This document shows, one piece after another, positions 49,067 through 58,027 of a stretch of DNA of 64,000 nt. The position numbers and the translations under genes were made by a program. The stretch is from the NCBI RefSeq assembly GCF_016902445.1, contig NZ_JACSNX010000013.1:1-64000 (forward strand). Direction: 5' to 3'. The notes beneath the pieces were generated by a model, which had not been told where the DNA came from, searched no databases, and saw nothing but the letters and a program-made list of their open reading frames with translations. Within the stretch, counting starts at the first letter, position 1, and every line of letters starts with the position of its first letter. Source of the DNA: Oscillibacter valericigenes (GTDB lineage: Bacteria; Bacillota; Clostridia; Oscillospirales; Oscillospiraceae).

Positions 49067-51022
49067 ATGCTGGCAGAAAAGAGCCGCGGCCGCAATCTGC
49101 AGCGGCTGCTCCCGGCGGCAGCCGTGCTGCTGGTCATACTGGCCGTGCATCTGTTTCTCGAACGGGGGCCGGACCATGTCGTTGAGATCCGCCCGGTGGA
49201 CGGTATGCTGGATATCACCGGAGTCGACTTGTCCCACGAGGTCGCCAACGTGGACAACAGCTGGGACTTTTACCCCAACGCCCTGTACACCTCTGCAGAC
49301 TTTGCCGCCGGCGTCGGCAGGCCGGTCCCTGAGGCGGGCGATCCCGATGCGGGCAGTGAGCCCCGGTACGGTACGTACCGCCTCATCATCAAAGCCCGGC
49401 CGGAGCAGTACTACGCCATCTGCTCCTATTCCATCGACTACAGCACCCGGGTCTTCGTCAACGGCACAGAGGTGGCCAGCTTCGGCACCGTGGCGGACAA
49501 TGCCGCCGCGCACGTGCCCCAGGTGGGCTCCATGACCATCCCCCTATACTCCGGGGCGTCCGGAGAGGTCGAGGTCATCTATCAGTTTTCCAACTTCGTC
49601 CACCGGGACGGCGGCTTCATCCAGCCCACCTATCTGTCCACGCCCCAGAACATCGAGGCCTTCAAGGCAGACAACGACCTGGCTTCCCTGAGTCTCAGCA
49701 GCGGGCTGCTGGTGCTGTTTCTGTACTTTCTTCTGTGCGCCGCGCTGCAGCGGCGGGGCACTTTTCTGCTGCTGGCCGTCTGCTGTCTGATGATGGCTCT
49801 CCGGGACCAGAACTTTCTGGTGGTCCATGCGCTGCCGCCCGGCACCTCCTGGTATCTGACTTACCGGATCTTCATGACCGTGACCGCTCTGCTGCCGGGA
49901 ATGGTGCTCCTGCTGCTGGGGAGCCTGTATCCCGGCACCGTGAAAAAGCGCCTCACCATTCTGCACGCAGCCGCTATGGGGATCGCTGCGGCGCTCACCG
50001 TCGTTCTGCCCACCTTCTGGCTGGTGACGGTGTGCACGGCGGCCTGGATCTGCGCGATCCCGTATCTGTTCTGTCTGATCTGGGGCATCACGCGGCATTA
50101 TCTGCGGCGGAAGTCGTTCCAGCTCGTGGATGCGCTTGCGGCGGGCGGCGCGGCCATGCTCATCCTCTCCATCCTGATGGAGGCGGCCTATGTCAACAAC
50201 AGCTCGGCGGTCAGCCACTATGGGATCATGCCCAGGGGGATGCTGATCTTCGACCTGCTCATTGCGGCTTCCATCAGCCTGCGGGCCAGGGAGCAGGAGG
50301 CGGCCCTGTCCGAGAGCCGCAGCCGCAGCGAGCTGCTGGAGCGGATGAACGCCATGAACCTGGACTTCCTGCACCAGGTCGCGCACGAGCTGAAAACGCC
50401 CCTGACCGTCATCTCCGGCTACGCCCAGCTGACCGGCCTGCAGATGTCCACCGGCCATATCAGCAGCGAGACGCCGGAAAACCTGAAGGTCATCCGCAGC
50501 GAGGCCCTGCGGCTGGCAGATATGGTGACCAAGCTGCTGGAGTATTCCTACGGCAAAACCAGTGAGGCCCAATTCGCCACGGTCGAGGTGGGCCCGCTTC
50601 TGGAGAGCGTCCGGGCCATCTGCACCCCCATGTGCCTGAAAAACAGCAACCGTCTGGACCTCTCCGGCGGGACCTGCGCAGATGTATGCGGCAGCTGGGA
50701 GCTGCTGCTGCAGGTCTTTATCAATCTGGTGATCAATGCCAACCGCCACACCCAGGACGGCGTCATCACCATCAGCGCGTCGGACCGGGAGCGCCGGGAA
50801 CACGTGGTGTTCCGGGTGGAGGATACCGGGAGCGGGATCGACAGCGCGCAGCTGCCCCACATCTTCGAAAAGGGCTACAGCGGCGACGGGGGGAGCGGCC
50901 TGGGCCTGTCCATCTGCCGGGAGGCGGTGGAAGCCCACGGCGGGATCCTGGAAGTGGAGCGCACCGGTCCCGATGGGACCGTCTTCATGTTCACCGTTCG
51001 GAAAAAGGAGGCAGCGCCATGA
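49067..51022 (+). CDS. Sensor histidine kinase with 7TMR-DISM-like sensor
   Basis: 651 aa. After one N-terminal helix, about 190 extracytoplasmic residues form a beta-sandwich like 7TMR-DISMED2 (YRLIIKARPEQYYAICSYSI, RVFVNGTEVASFG). About seven membrane helices (residues 205-415) follow, then HisKA with HELKTPLTVISGYAQLTGL (phospho-acceptor His) and HATPase with NLVINANRHT, VEDTGSGID and GGSGLGLSI. The start at 49067 is set by AGGAGG 9 nt upstream; the in-frame ATG at 48983 sits at the transcription start. Pairs with the response regulator, which overlaps its end. Confidence 0.92.
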   Translation: MLAEKSRGRNLQRLLPAAAVLLVILAVHLFLERGPDHVVEIRPVDGMLDITGVDLSHEVANVDNSWDFYPNALYTSADFAAGVGRPVPEAGDPDAGSEPRYGTYRLIIKARPEQYYAICSYSIDYSTRVFVNGTEVASFGTVADNAAAHVPQVGSMTIPLYSGASGEVEVIYQFSNFVHRDGGFIQPTYLSTPQNIEAFKADNDLASLSLSSGLLVLFLYFLLCAALQRRGTFLLLAVCCLMMALRDQNFLVVHALPPGTSWYLTYRIFMTVTALLPGMVLLLLGSLYPGTVKKRLTILHAAAMGIAAALTVVLPTFWLVTVCTAAWICAIPYLFCLIWGITRHYLRRKSFQLVDALAAGGAAMLILSILMEAAYVNNSSAVSHYGIMPRGMLIFDLLIAASISLRAREQEAALSESRSRSELLERMNAMNLDFLHQVAHELKTPLTVISGYAQLTGLQMSTGHISSETPENLKVIRSEALRLADMVTKLLEYSYGKTSEAQFATVEVGPLLESVRAICTPMCLKNSNRLDLSGGTCADVCGSWELLLQVFINLVINANRHTQDGVITISASDRERREHVVFRVEDTGSGIDSAQLPHIFEKGYSGDGGSGLGLSICREAVEAHGGILEVERTGPDGTVFMFTVRKKEAAP

Positions 51023-51687
51023 GCACGATTCTCCTGGTGGAAGACAACCCCCACATCATGAAGATCAACGCCGAGGCACTGAGCATGTACGGCTATGAGA
51101 TCCTGCAGGCCGCCACTGCCCGGGAATGCCGCCAGGCCCTGCGCTGGCATCCGGTGGATCTGGTGGTGCTGGACATCATGCTGCCCGACGGCGACGGCGT
51201 GGAGCTGTGCCGGGAGCTGAAGGAGCAGTATCACACACCCATTCTGTTCCTCAGCGCCCTGGGAGAGAGCCGGGACGTGGTGGAGGGCCTGCGGGCCGGG
51301 GGCGACGACTATCTGGCCAAGCCCTATGACCTGGAGGTGCTGGCAGCCCGGATCGAGGCGCGGCTGCGGCAGGAGCGGGCCAAGAGCCGCCACATCAGCT
51401 ACGGCAGCCTGCGGCTGGACATCTTTGCCGGCTGCGCGTATCTGGGAAGCGCCAATCTGCAGCTGACCCAGAAGGAGTTCGCCGTGCTGCTCCTTCTGGT
51501 CCGCAACGCGGGGCGCACCGTCTCCAAGCAGGAGGTCCTGATGGAGGCCTGGAACACCACCGCGGAAGACGACAGCCGGGCCCTCTGGACACTGATCTCC
51601 CGGCTGCGCCGGAAGCTCAACAGCCAGGAGTCCCGGATCGAGATCTCCTCCAAGCGGGGAGACGGCTATACGCTGGAGCAGATCTGA
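51019..51687 (+). CDS. OmpR-family response regulator
   Basis: 222 aa. The receiver domain has acidic pocket VEDN, phospho-acceptor Asp in VVLDIMLPDGDG and the conserved Lys in DYLAKPYD. The C-terminal winged helix (about 125-222) has LQLTQKEFAVLLLLV and ALWTLISRLRRKLN. ATGA overlap with the kinase gene. Best local candidate for binding the 18-bp operators upstream of both importers (inference). Confidence 0.93.
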   Translation: MSTILLVEDNPHIMKINAEALSMYGYEILQAATARECRQALRWHPVDLVVLDIMLPDGDGVELCRELKEQYHTPILFLSALGESRDVVEGLRAGGDDYLAKPYDLEVLAARIEARLRQERAKSRHISYGSLRLDIFAGCAYLGSANLQLTQKEFAVLLLLVRNAGRTVSKQEVLMEAWNTTAEDDSRALWTLISRLRRKLNSQESRIEISSKRGDGYTLEQI

Positions 51688-51770
51688 CTCCCGGACGGCC
51701 AGCATCCCATTTCTGCGGGAGCTGCCGGCGGCGGATACGCGGCCTGCCGGTGCGGACGGCCAAAAAAGCA

Positions 51771-51808
51771 AGCGGGCGCTTTCTCAAGAGAAAGCGCCCG
51801 CTCTTTTT
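51771..51808. terminator. Bidirectional terminator
   Basis: A 15-bp stem (51771-51785 with 51788-51802) with TCTTTTT on the plus strand and six T on the minus strand, between the convergent regulator and RsbW-like genes. Confidence 0.92.
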
Positions 51809-51844
51809 CCGGTGGTTCAGCTGCAGAGGGCTCGCCGGCGGAGC

Positions 51845-52252
51845 CTATCCGTTTTTCCGCAGGGTGAGGATGTTCTGCCCGTCCCGGTATTCGTATTGGA
51901 TGTCGTCCATCAGCCGCTTCGCCATCAGGATGCCCAGGCCGCCGATCTGCCGCCGCTCCGCATCCAGCGTCACATCCGGGTCCGGCCGGTCCAGGGGGTT
52001 GAAGGGCCGCCCCCGGTCGGCAAAGCCCACGACGATCCGGAAGGGGTCACCGCCCGCCTCGCAGCGGATGCTGGCCTCCCCCGCCTCCGGGTGGTAGGCA
52101 TAGCGGGCGATGTTGACAAAGATCTCCTCCACCGCCATGTCCACCTGGGTCATCAGCTTCAGGGGGCAGCCGGCCTGTTCCATCTGTCCGTCCACAAAGC
52201 GCAGGACGGTGTCCAGGCTGTCCAGGGCCGCCGCGACAGTGATCTCAGCCAT
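51845..52252 (-). CDS. RsbW-like anti-sigma/serine kinase (stand-alone)
   Basis: 135 aa. HATPase_c_2 domain with N-box DMAVEEIFVNIARYAY, G1 box FADRGRPFNPLD and G2 box GGLGILMAKRLMDDIQY. Start at MAEITV with GGAGGG spaced 6 nt; the gene overlaps the phosphatase gene by 8 bp. RsbW proteins bind a partner and phosphorylate a STAS antagonist. The STAS protein is the first gene of this operon, but no sigma factor lies near. Confidence 0.9.
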   Translation of the reverse strand: MAEITVAAALDSLDTVLRFVDGQMEQAGCPLKLMTQVDMAVEEIFVNIARYAYHPEAGEASIRCEAGGDPFRIVVGFADRGRPFNPLDRPDPDVTLDAERRQIGGLGILMAKRLMDDIQYEYRDGQNILTLRKNG

Positions 52253-53879
52253 GTTCATCCCTCCCGGTGGTTTTGTTGATCCGCAGCAGCAGCATGGTGA
52301 TGTCGTCCGCCTGTTCCGCTCCGGCGGCAAAGGCGGCAATGTCCCGGCGCAGCAGATCCAGCTGCTCTGCCAGGGGACGGCCCTCCAGATCCCTCCCGCG
52401 GAAGAAGGCCCGGAGCCGTGCCTCAGAGTACAGGGCGTCCGCCGGGTCCAGCGCCTCGGTGACGCCGTCGGTGTAGCAGAAGATGCTGTCCCCGGGGCAG
52501 AGGACGATCTCCTGCTGCTGGTAGCGCACACCCTCCAGCCCCGCCAGAACGAAGCCGCGTTTGCTGGGCAGCCAGTCATACGGCCGTCCCCCCAGGGCGG
52601 CCAGGGGCGGGTTATGTCCGGCGTTGACATAGGTGAATCGCCCGGTGGAGATCTCCAGAACGCCGAGGAACGCGGTGACGAACATCCCCGCCTCGTTATT
52701 CTCGCACAGCTGGCGATTCACCGTCTCGAAGACCTGGTCAGGCGCCATGCCGGTCTGCGTGTGGTTCTTGATGAGGGTCTTGACGATCACCATGAACAGC
52801 GCCGCCGGCACGCCCTTCCCCGACACATCGGCGATGACCACCGCCAGATGGTCCTGGTCCACCAGGAAGAAGTCGTAGAAGTCGCCGCCCACCTCTCTGG
52901 CGGGGGTCATGGTGGCGTAGATGTCGAACTCGTCCCGCTCCGGGAAGGGCGGAAAGATCCGGGGCAGCATGTCCGCCTGGATCTGCGTGGCCACGTTCAG
53001 CTCTGTGCCGATGCGCTCCTTCTCCGCGGTGACGGCAGTGAGGTTTTCCACGTACTGCACGATGTCCGTCTCCATCCTGCCGATGGCGCGGGCCAGCGTG
53101 CCGATCTCGTCCTTCTTCCGGATCTGCTCCAGCAGGTCCAGCCGGGCCACATTGTCCTCGGCAAAGCGCCGGGCCTCTCCGGCGATGGTGAGGATGGGCG
53201 AGACCACCTCCCGGCGGAGGAAGCCGATATAGACCACCAGGAACAGGACTACTGCCAGCACCGTGATCCCCATGACATTCCACACGTAGGTCTGCCGGGC
53301 GTTTTCCAGGGCCGTCATGGCCTTTTCCACCCCCAGGAAAGCCACGATCTCCCCGGCGGAGTCCTTCACCGGGATCCCCGCGGTGGTGTGGGCGCCGGAG
53401 GCCTGGGTGTAGGAGTAGAAGTAGACCGCGCTGCGCTCTCCGGTGGTCATGATCTGCTCCACCTCGTCCTGGTAGGCCGGGTCCATATCCTGAGCGGTGT
53501 AGCCCAGCGCATAGCGGGTGAAGCCGCTGTCCGGGTGCACGGCATCAAAGATATAGGTGCTGGTGGTGTAGTCGTTGGAGAGGCGAGTCACATAGATGAG
53601 GTAGCTGTTGGTGGAGACTACCAGGGCGTCCAGCCGGTCCTGGATCTCCAGATAGGCCGCATCGATCTCTCCGGTCTCCAGATAGTGCTCCAGCCGGTCC
53701 GGATCCAGGTAGCTTTTGGCGGTCTCCGCGATCTCATAGGCGGAGCGGTTGTACTCATCCTCCAGCACAGTAGTAAACTCTCGGTAGCCCATGTAGCTGA
53801 TGGCGGCGCACAGCAGCACGCTCAGCAGCAGCACGCTGGTGATGAGCTTTATGGAGAGTCCGGAGATCTTCTCTTTCAT
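52245..53879 (-). CDS. Membrane-bound SpoIIE/RsbU-type PP2C phosphatase with HAMP
   Basis: 544 aa. An N-terminal helix (LITSVLLLSVLLCAAISYMG), about 155-residue extracytoplasmic sensor, second helix (VMGITVLAVVLFLVVYIGFL), HAMP linker, coiled coil and SpoIIE domain with REVGGDFYDFF and VIADVSGKGVPAALFM metal-binding Asp, plus DGVTEAL and DDITMLLLRI. It would dephosphorylate the STAS protein on an extracellular cue. ATGA overlap with the GH3 gene. Confidence 0.92.
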   Translation of the reverse strand: MKEKISGLSIKLITSVLLLSVLLCAAISYMGYREFTTVLEDEYNRSAYEIAETAKSYLDPDRLEHYLETGEIDAAYLEIQDRLDALVVSTNSYLIYVTRLSNDYTTSTYIFDAVHPDSGFTRYALGYTAQDMDPAYQDEVEQIMTTGERSAVYFYSYTQASGAHTTAGIPVKDSAGEIVAFLGVEKAMTALENARQTYVWNVMGITVLAVVLFLVVYIGFLRREVVSPILTIAGEARRFAEDNVARLDLLEQIRKKDEIGTLARAIGRMETDIVQYVENLTAVTAEKERIGTELNVATQIQADMLPRIFPPFPERDEFDIYATMTPAREVGGDFYDFFLVDQDHLAVVIADVSGKGVPAALFMVIVKTLIKNHTQTGMAPDQVFETVNRQLCENNEAGMFVTAFLGVLEISTGRFTYVNAGHNPPLAALGGRPYDWLPSKRGFVLAGLEGVRYQQQEIVLCPGDSIFCYTDGVTEALDPADALYSEARLRAFFRGRDLEGRPLAEQLDLLRRDIAAFAAGAEQADDITMLLLRINKTTGRDEHG

Positions 53880-55546
53880 GCTTCCCCCATCTTCTCAGAT
53901 CCATCCGCAGCCGCGGCAAAAAAGCGCCGGCTCTCCGCATCCCGCAGGATCTGCACAGGCTTGTACTGGGCCATGGTCCGGCCGCAGCTGGCCAAGACCT
54001 CCTCATAACGCCGGAAGCTGCCGGGCGGCAGGAATCGGACGCAGGCCGGAGCGATGTCCCCCATGGCACGGCATCCCCGATAACCCAGGCTCGCCTCCTG
54101 CAGGCACCGGTCCAGCAGCGCCCCGGCGTTCTCCAGCCGGGGGCTCTCCAGATAGAACAGATATCTGCCCGGCCGGAGGGAATAGTCCTCCTGGGCACAG
54201 AAAGCGGCAATGGGGAGGCCTGTACGTGCACGGAACCGCTCCATGGCGTCCCGCAGCTGCTCGGTGTTCAGCTTCTCATCCGCCACATTCAGAGCCTGGT
54301 TGAGCCGGTAGCAAAAGCGGACCACCGGGGCCTGCCCGAAAAAGCCCACCACCTCCAGCACGTCCTGCATCCGGTAGCGGTAGAGACCGGAGTGGTTGGT
54401 AAAGACCAGCTCGTATCGCCTCCCCACCTCCACCTGTTCGATGGTCCGGGGCGGCCCCGTCTCCGCCGGAACAGGCAGAAACTCAAAGAATCCCGCCTCC
54501 GGCAGCAGGATGTAGGCATCCGGGACGCCCACCCCCGCCGCGATGCTGAGGAAGCCCTCCGATGCGCCGTAGATGAAGTGGTGGATGGGCACGGAACCGG
54601 CATATCGCTCCATGGCCCGGGTGTAAACGGGAAAGCTTTCCCCGCCGATCCCCAGGATGTACCGGATATCCGGCCAGATCCGCCGCACCATGCCATCCGG
54701 GCAGAGATCCGCCCGGATGAGCCGCAGTTCTTCCGCCCGCAGGGGGTCCGGGGGCAGCCAGCGGCGGAGCTTTTCCCGCCAGGTCGCGTCCAGGGGGATC
54801 CTGTCATCCACGGTGCCTGCCGCCATGTCCCGCAGCAGCAGATCCCAGTGCTCCCGGATATAGTCCAGAACGCCCACCGCCCGGTGGAGAAAGACGCTGT
54901 GGATGGCGGTGAGCCCCCGCTCCGCCAGGGCGAAGCGGACCTTCATATATGTCAGGTCCTCCACCCGCTCCGGGAAGAGGACCTCCTTGGGCACGCAGTA
55001 GTCTGAGGCGTCGAAGCCCCCCTCCCTGTCCAGCCACTGGTACAGGGAGGCAGACCGGACGCCGCACATCCGGCCTCCCGGCAGGTGGGTCCTGGCGAAT
55101 TCCCCCACCTGGAAGATCTTCCCGAAGAGCGCCTCCGGCGGCATCTGCGGGAAGTGCTCCCGCACCATGCCGTAGACGCCCCAGTGGATGCAGTCGCGGT
55201 GGATGCACATGTCCGTCTCAGTCACCGGAACGTACTTGGGGGTGCCAGTGCTGCCGGAGGTGATGGCAAAGTAGACCGGCTCCTCCGCTGTCAGCTGCCG
55301 GGTGCCGCCGGAGAGGAGCGTCTGGATGTAGGGCTCATAGTCCCGGTGGCAGGAGAGCGGGACCCGGCTCTGAAAATCTGCCAGGGAGCGGATGCCGGAA
55401 AAGCCGTGGCGCAGGCCATATGCCGCTGCGGCATTCTGCTGCAGGATGGTCTGCAGCTGCTCTCTCTGGATCTGCCGGGCGGCGGCGGCAGTCTGTCTCA
55501 GTCTGGCCATGGCCGCCGCTCCCTGCGAAATGTAGTCCGTCTTCAT
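53876..55546 (-). CDS. GH3-family acyl-acid amido synthetase
   Basis: 556 aa. All three AMP/ATP motifs of the GH3 family are seen: FAITSGSTGTPKYVPVTE near residue 110, YGASEGFLSIA near residue 325 and LVFTNHSGLYRYRMQDVLEV near 395. Plant GH3 enzymes join amino acids to carboxylic acids through acyl-adenylates; bacterial members are common but mostly uncharacterised. It lies between an exporter and a partner-switching phosphatase, near two amino-acid importers, which suggests synthesis of an exported acyl-amino acid (inference). Confidence 0.92.
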   Translation of the reverse strand: MKTDYISQGAAAMARLRQTAAAARQIQREQLQTILQQNAAAAYGLRHGFSGIRSLADFQSRVPLSCHRDYEPYIQTLLSGGTRQLTAEEPVYFAITSGSTGTPKYVPVTETDMCIHRDCIHWGVYGMVREHFPQMPPEALFGKIFQVGEFARTHLPGGRMCGVRSASLYQWLDREGGFDASDYCVPKEVLFPERVEDLTYMKVRFALAERGLTAIHSVFLHRAVGVLDYIREHWDLLLRDMAAGTVDDRIPLDATWREKLRRWLPPDPLRAEELRLIRADLCPDGMVRRIWPDIRYILGIGGESFPVYTRAMERYAGSVPIHHFIYGASEGFLSIAAGVGVPDAYILLPEAGFFEFLPVPAETGPPRTIEQVEVGRRYELVFTNHSGLYRYRMQDVLEVVGFFGQAPVVRFCYRLNQALNVADEKLNTEQLRDAMERFRARTGLPIAAFCAQEDYSLRPGRYLFYLESPRLENAGALLDRCLQEASLGYRGCRAMGDIAPACVRFLPPGSFRRYEEVLASCGRTMAQYKPVQILRDAESRRFFAAAADGSEKMGEA

Positions 55547-55564
55547 GCTTGCCTCTCCTGTCGC

Positions 55565-57319
55565 TCAGAGCAAAAGCTGCACCGTGTTCACGCCGAAGGT
55601 CCTCTGATAGACCACCTGCTCCATCATGCCGGCGATGAGCTGGATGCCCAGGTACGCATCACCGGAAGTCCGCCGCGGGTCAAAGGGGTCATAGGCCCGC
55701 CCGTCATAGCGGATGCGGATGCCCATGGTCCCCTGCACAGAGAAGACCCGCACATCAAAGTGGACGGCCGTGTCCGGGTTCTCCTGTACGATCCTGGTCA
55801 TGACCTCCTCAATGGCCAGGCTGAAGCGCATGACCTGCCGGGGCTCCATGCGGTTCTCCCGGCAGAAGCCGGCGATCTTGCCGCTGGCCTCGCAGATATG
55901 CGCTGTGTCTCCGGCCACGGAGAAGTTCGCCACCTGTCCGCCCTCCTCCAGGGACCGGTCCATCAGCAGGTACCGGGTCCGTTCCGGATGCCGCCTGCGG
56001 AAGAGGGAGACGGCGAGGGCCCACAGGGCCAGGGTGACGGTCTCGCTGAGGATCAGGAACCACCAGGGACTCAGGCCGAGTGCCAGCGCGGCGCAGAGGC
56101 TCACAGCGGCCGCCAGGAACACCCGGCAGGTGATGATGGCATTGGCCCAGCCCACGTGGCCGGAGATGTTATAGTATCCGGAGAGGATGCTGCACCCCAG
56201 GGCCGGGAACATGCCGGCGGAGAGGCACACCATGGCAGGGCGCAGAGATCCGCCGGGCAGGCCGTAGGCCAGGGCGATGGCATCGGCGCCGAGGATCGCC
56301 GCAGCGGCAAATATCCCGCAGCAGAACAGGCCGGTGCGCAGCTCCCGCCGGATCAGCAGAGCGGCGCTGTCGTTGTCCCGCTCACCGCTGTAGATGCCCA
56401 GCATGGCCGAGGCGGCCTGCGGCACCCCGTCCACCACTGCCAGGGAAAAGGCGCTGATACAGTTGACCGCAGTAAAGACTGCCACCAGCTCGCTGCCCCC
56501 CGCTCCCATCAGCAGGGCATTCACCGTCAGCATGCGCAGGGTCTGGAGCAGATTGTTCAACGCGGACGGGCTCCCTGTCGCGGCGATCTCCCGCCAGTCC
56601 TCCCGGGCGGTGAGCCCGGACCACCCCAGATGGAAGCTGCTGTCCCGGCCGCATAGCCAGCAGAAGCCCATGGCACAGGCCGCCGCCGTGGCGATGACGC
56701 TGGCCCAGGCAGCTCCGCCGATCCCCATGTCCAGGGGATAGAGGAAGAGCAGGTCCAGTGCTGCGTTCCCTCCCCCCATCACCAGCATCATCCGGGCCAC
56801 CAGCTTTGTCCGCCCGTCTATGCGGAGGAACCAGAAGGGGATATAGATCAGGATCTTCGGCAGCGCGCCCAGCAGCGTGATGGTGGTATACTCCCGCACC
56901 AGAGGCCGGATGGCCGGATCCGCGCACAGCAGGGCGGAGAGCGGACCGCCGAGGGCGAGGCCAGCCGCAGTCATCAGGCCGGACACAGCCAGGCAGGCCC
57001 AGACCGCCGTGTGATAGAGTCTCTGGCTCCGCTCCTGCTGCTGGCGCCCGATGGCCTTGGCTGCCTGGATAGCAGTGCCGGAGACCAAAAAAGATCCCGC
57101 CACGCACAGCACCAGGTACACCGGGACACACAGGCTGATGGCGGACAGGCCGTCTGTCCCGATCCGCTGCCCCACCAGGATCCCATCCACCAAAATATTG
57201 ATGTTCTCGCTGAGGATCGACAGGACACAGGGCAGAAGGGCCCGATGAAAGGCTCTGCGCAGGAATGCCTCATCCTGTCTCAGATCGCTGCCCCGGTCCT
57301 GTGCCGCTGTATCAGCCAT
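55565..57319 (-). CDS. MATE exporter with C-terminal RsbW-like domain
   Basis: 584 aa. Residues 1-450 are a MATE-type transporter with two sets of six helices (GILVGQRIGTDGLSAISLCV, GSFLVSGTAIQAAKAIGRQ). Residues 455-584 are an added cytosolic domain: AIEEVMTRIVQ resembles the N-box, RYDGRAYDPFDP the G1 box and AYLGIQLIAGMMEQVVYQ the G2 region of RsbW. MATE proteins are normally about 450 aa. Third transporter of this locus with the same kind of tail. Confidence 0.88.
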   Translation of the reverse strand: MADTAAQDRGSDLRQDEAFLRRAFHRALLPCVLSILSENINILVDGILVGQRIGTDGLSAISLCVPVYLVLCVAGSFLVSGTAIQAAKAIGRQQQERSQRLYHTAVWACLAVSGLMTAAGLALGGPLSALLCADPAIRPLVREYTTITLLGALPKILIYIPFWFLRIDGRTKLVARMMLVMGGGNAALDLLFLYPLDMGIGGAAWASVIATAAACAMGFCWLCGRDSSFHLGWSGLTAREDWREIAATGSPSALNNLLQTLRMLTVNALLMGAGGSELVAVFTAVNCISAFSLAVVDGVPQAASAMLGIYSGERDNDSAALLIRRELRTGLFCCGIFAAAAILGADAIALAYGLPGGSLRPAMVCLSAGMFPALGCSILSGYYNISGHVGWANAIITCRVFLAAAVSLCAALALGLSPWWFLILSETVTLALWALAVSLFRRRHPERTRYLLMDRSLEEGGQVANFSVAGDTAHICEASGKIAGFCRENRMEPRQVMRFSLAIEEVMTRIVQENPDTAVHFDVRVFSVQGTMGIRIRYDGRAYDPFDPRRTSGDAYLGIQLIAGMMEQVVYQRTFGVNTVQLLL

Positions 57320-57339
57320 GGGACGTCTCCTCCTCCACG

Positions 57340-57636
57340 TCAGACGATGGTGAGGATCTCCACAAAGCCAGTGATCTCAAAGACCTCCATGATGGTCTCA
57401 TTGACGTTTCGGATGGTCATCTTCCCCTGCCTGCTCATCGTCTTCTGGGCGGCCAGCAGCACCCGCAGCCCCGCGGACGAGATGTACTCCAGGCCGGAAA
57501 AGTCCAGCTCCAGCTCCGAGATGCCGGAGAGCGAGGTCTTGAGCTCCGTCTCCAGCTGCGGCGCCGTGTTGGTGTCCAGGCGGCCCTCCAAGGCAATGCG
57601 CAGCGTGCCGTTTTCCGCAGTTTTTGTAATGGTCAT
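57340..57636 (-). CDS. STAS-domain anti-sigma factor antagonist (RsbV-like)
   Basis: 98 aa. ITKTAENGTLRIALEGRLD and the phospho-acceptor region LDFSGLEYISSAGLRVLLAA are typical of RsbV/SpoIIAA. GGAGGAG lies 8 nt before MTITKTA; an upstream ATG at 57651 is possible. First gene of the five-gene operon and likely the common partner of all RsbW-like domains encoded here (inference). Confidence 0.92.
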   Translation of the reverse strand: MTITKTAENGTLRIALEGRLDTNTAPQLETELKTSLSGISELELDFSGLEYISSAGLRVLLAAQKTMSRQGKMTIRNVNETIMEVFEITGFVEILTIV

Positions 57637-57797
57637 GGCGATCTCCTCCATATGGTTCACTCCTCCCGCCGGTGCAGAAGGGCGGCTTGTACGCAGGCCC
57701 GATGCCGGCGTTCCGATCCTGTGCAGGGCGCTCCCCGGCATTTCCGGCGCCGCCGGTGCAAGACGCCCTCCGCCGCGGACATACAATTTCCCTTTTT

Positions 57798-57803
57798 ATC
57801 TTA
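57798..57803 (-). promoter_or_regulatory. Candidate -10 of the STAS-MATE-GH3-phosphatase-RsbW operon
   Basis: TAAGAT on the minus strand, 27 bp from the operator, the same spacing and orientation as at the first importer operon. No good -35 is seen, in keeping with activator dependence. Confidence 0.45.
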
Positions 57804-57830
57804 TCACCAGAGGGCAAGCAGGGGAATGAA

Positions 57831-57848
57831 CCTTACAAAATTGTAAAG
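57831..57848. promoter_or_regulatory. Operator between divergent STAS operon and fused importer
   Basis: CCTTACAAAATTGTAAAG, inverted repeat, 17 of 18 matches to the reverse complement of 46172-46189. Its centre is about 42 bp upstream of the start predicted from TATGAT at 57870-57875, a class-II activator position. Confidence 0.75.
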
Positions 57849-57869
57849 TAAGCGCCGCTTTCCAGCTGG

Positions 57870-57875
57870 TATGAT
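57870..57875 (+). promoter_or_regulatory. Candidate -10 of the fused importer gene
   Basis: TATGAT with no consensus -35; the operator covers the -35 area. Confidence 0.5.
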
Positions 57876-58027
57876 ATATTTTTTTCAACGGTGTCGTTTG
57901 CTCTCAGGGCGTGGAACGGCAGCGGTCCGCCGCAGCTGCTCCGCGGCCAAGTGACGGCCCGGCCTCGATATCATCGCGGCAGAGAGCGCGTCCCTTTTCA
58001 TTGAAGATCCGGAGAGGAGTGAACGGC

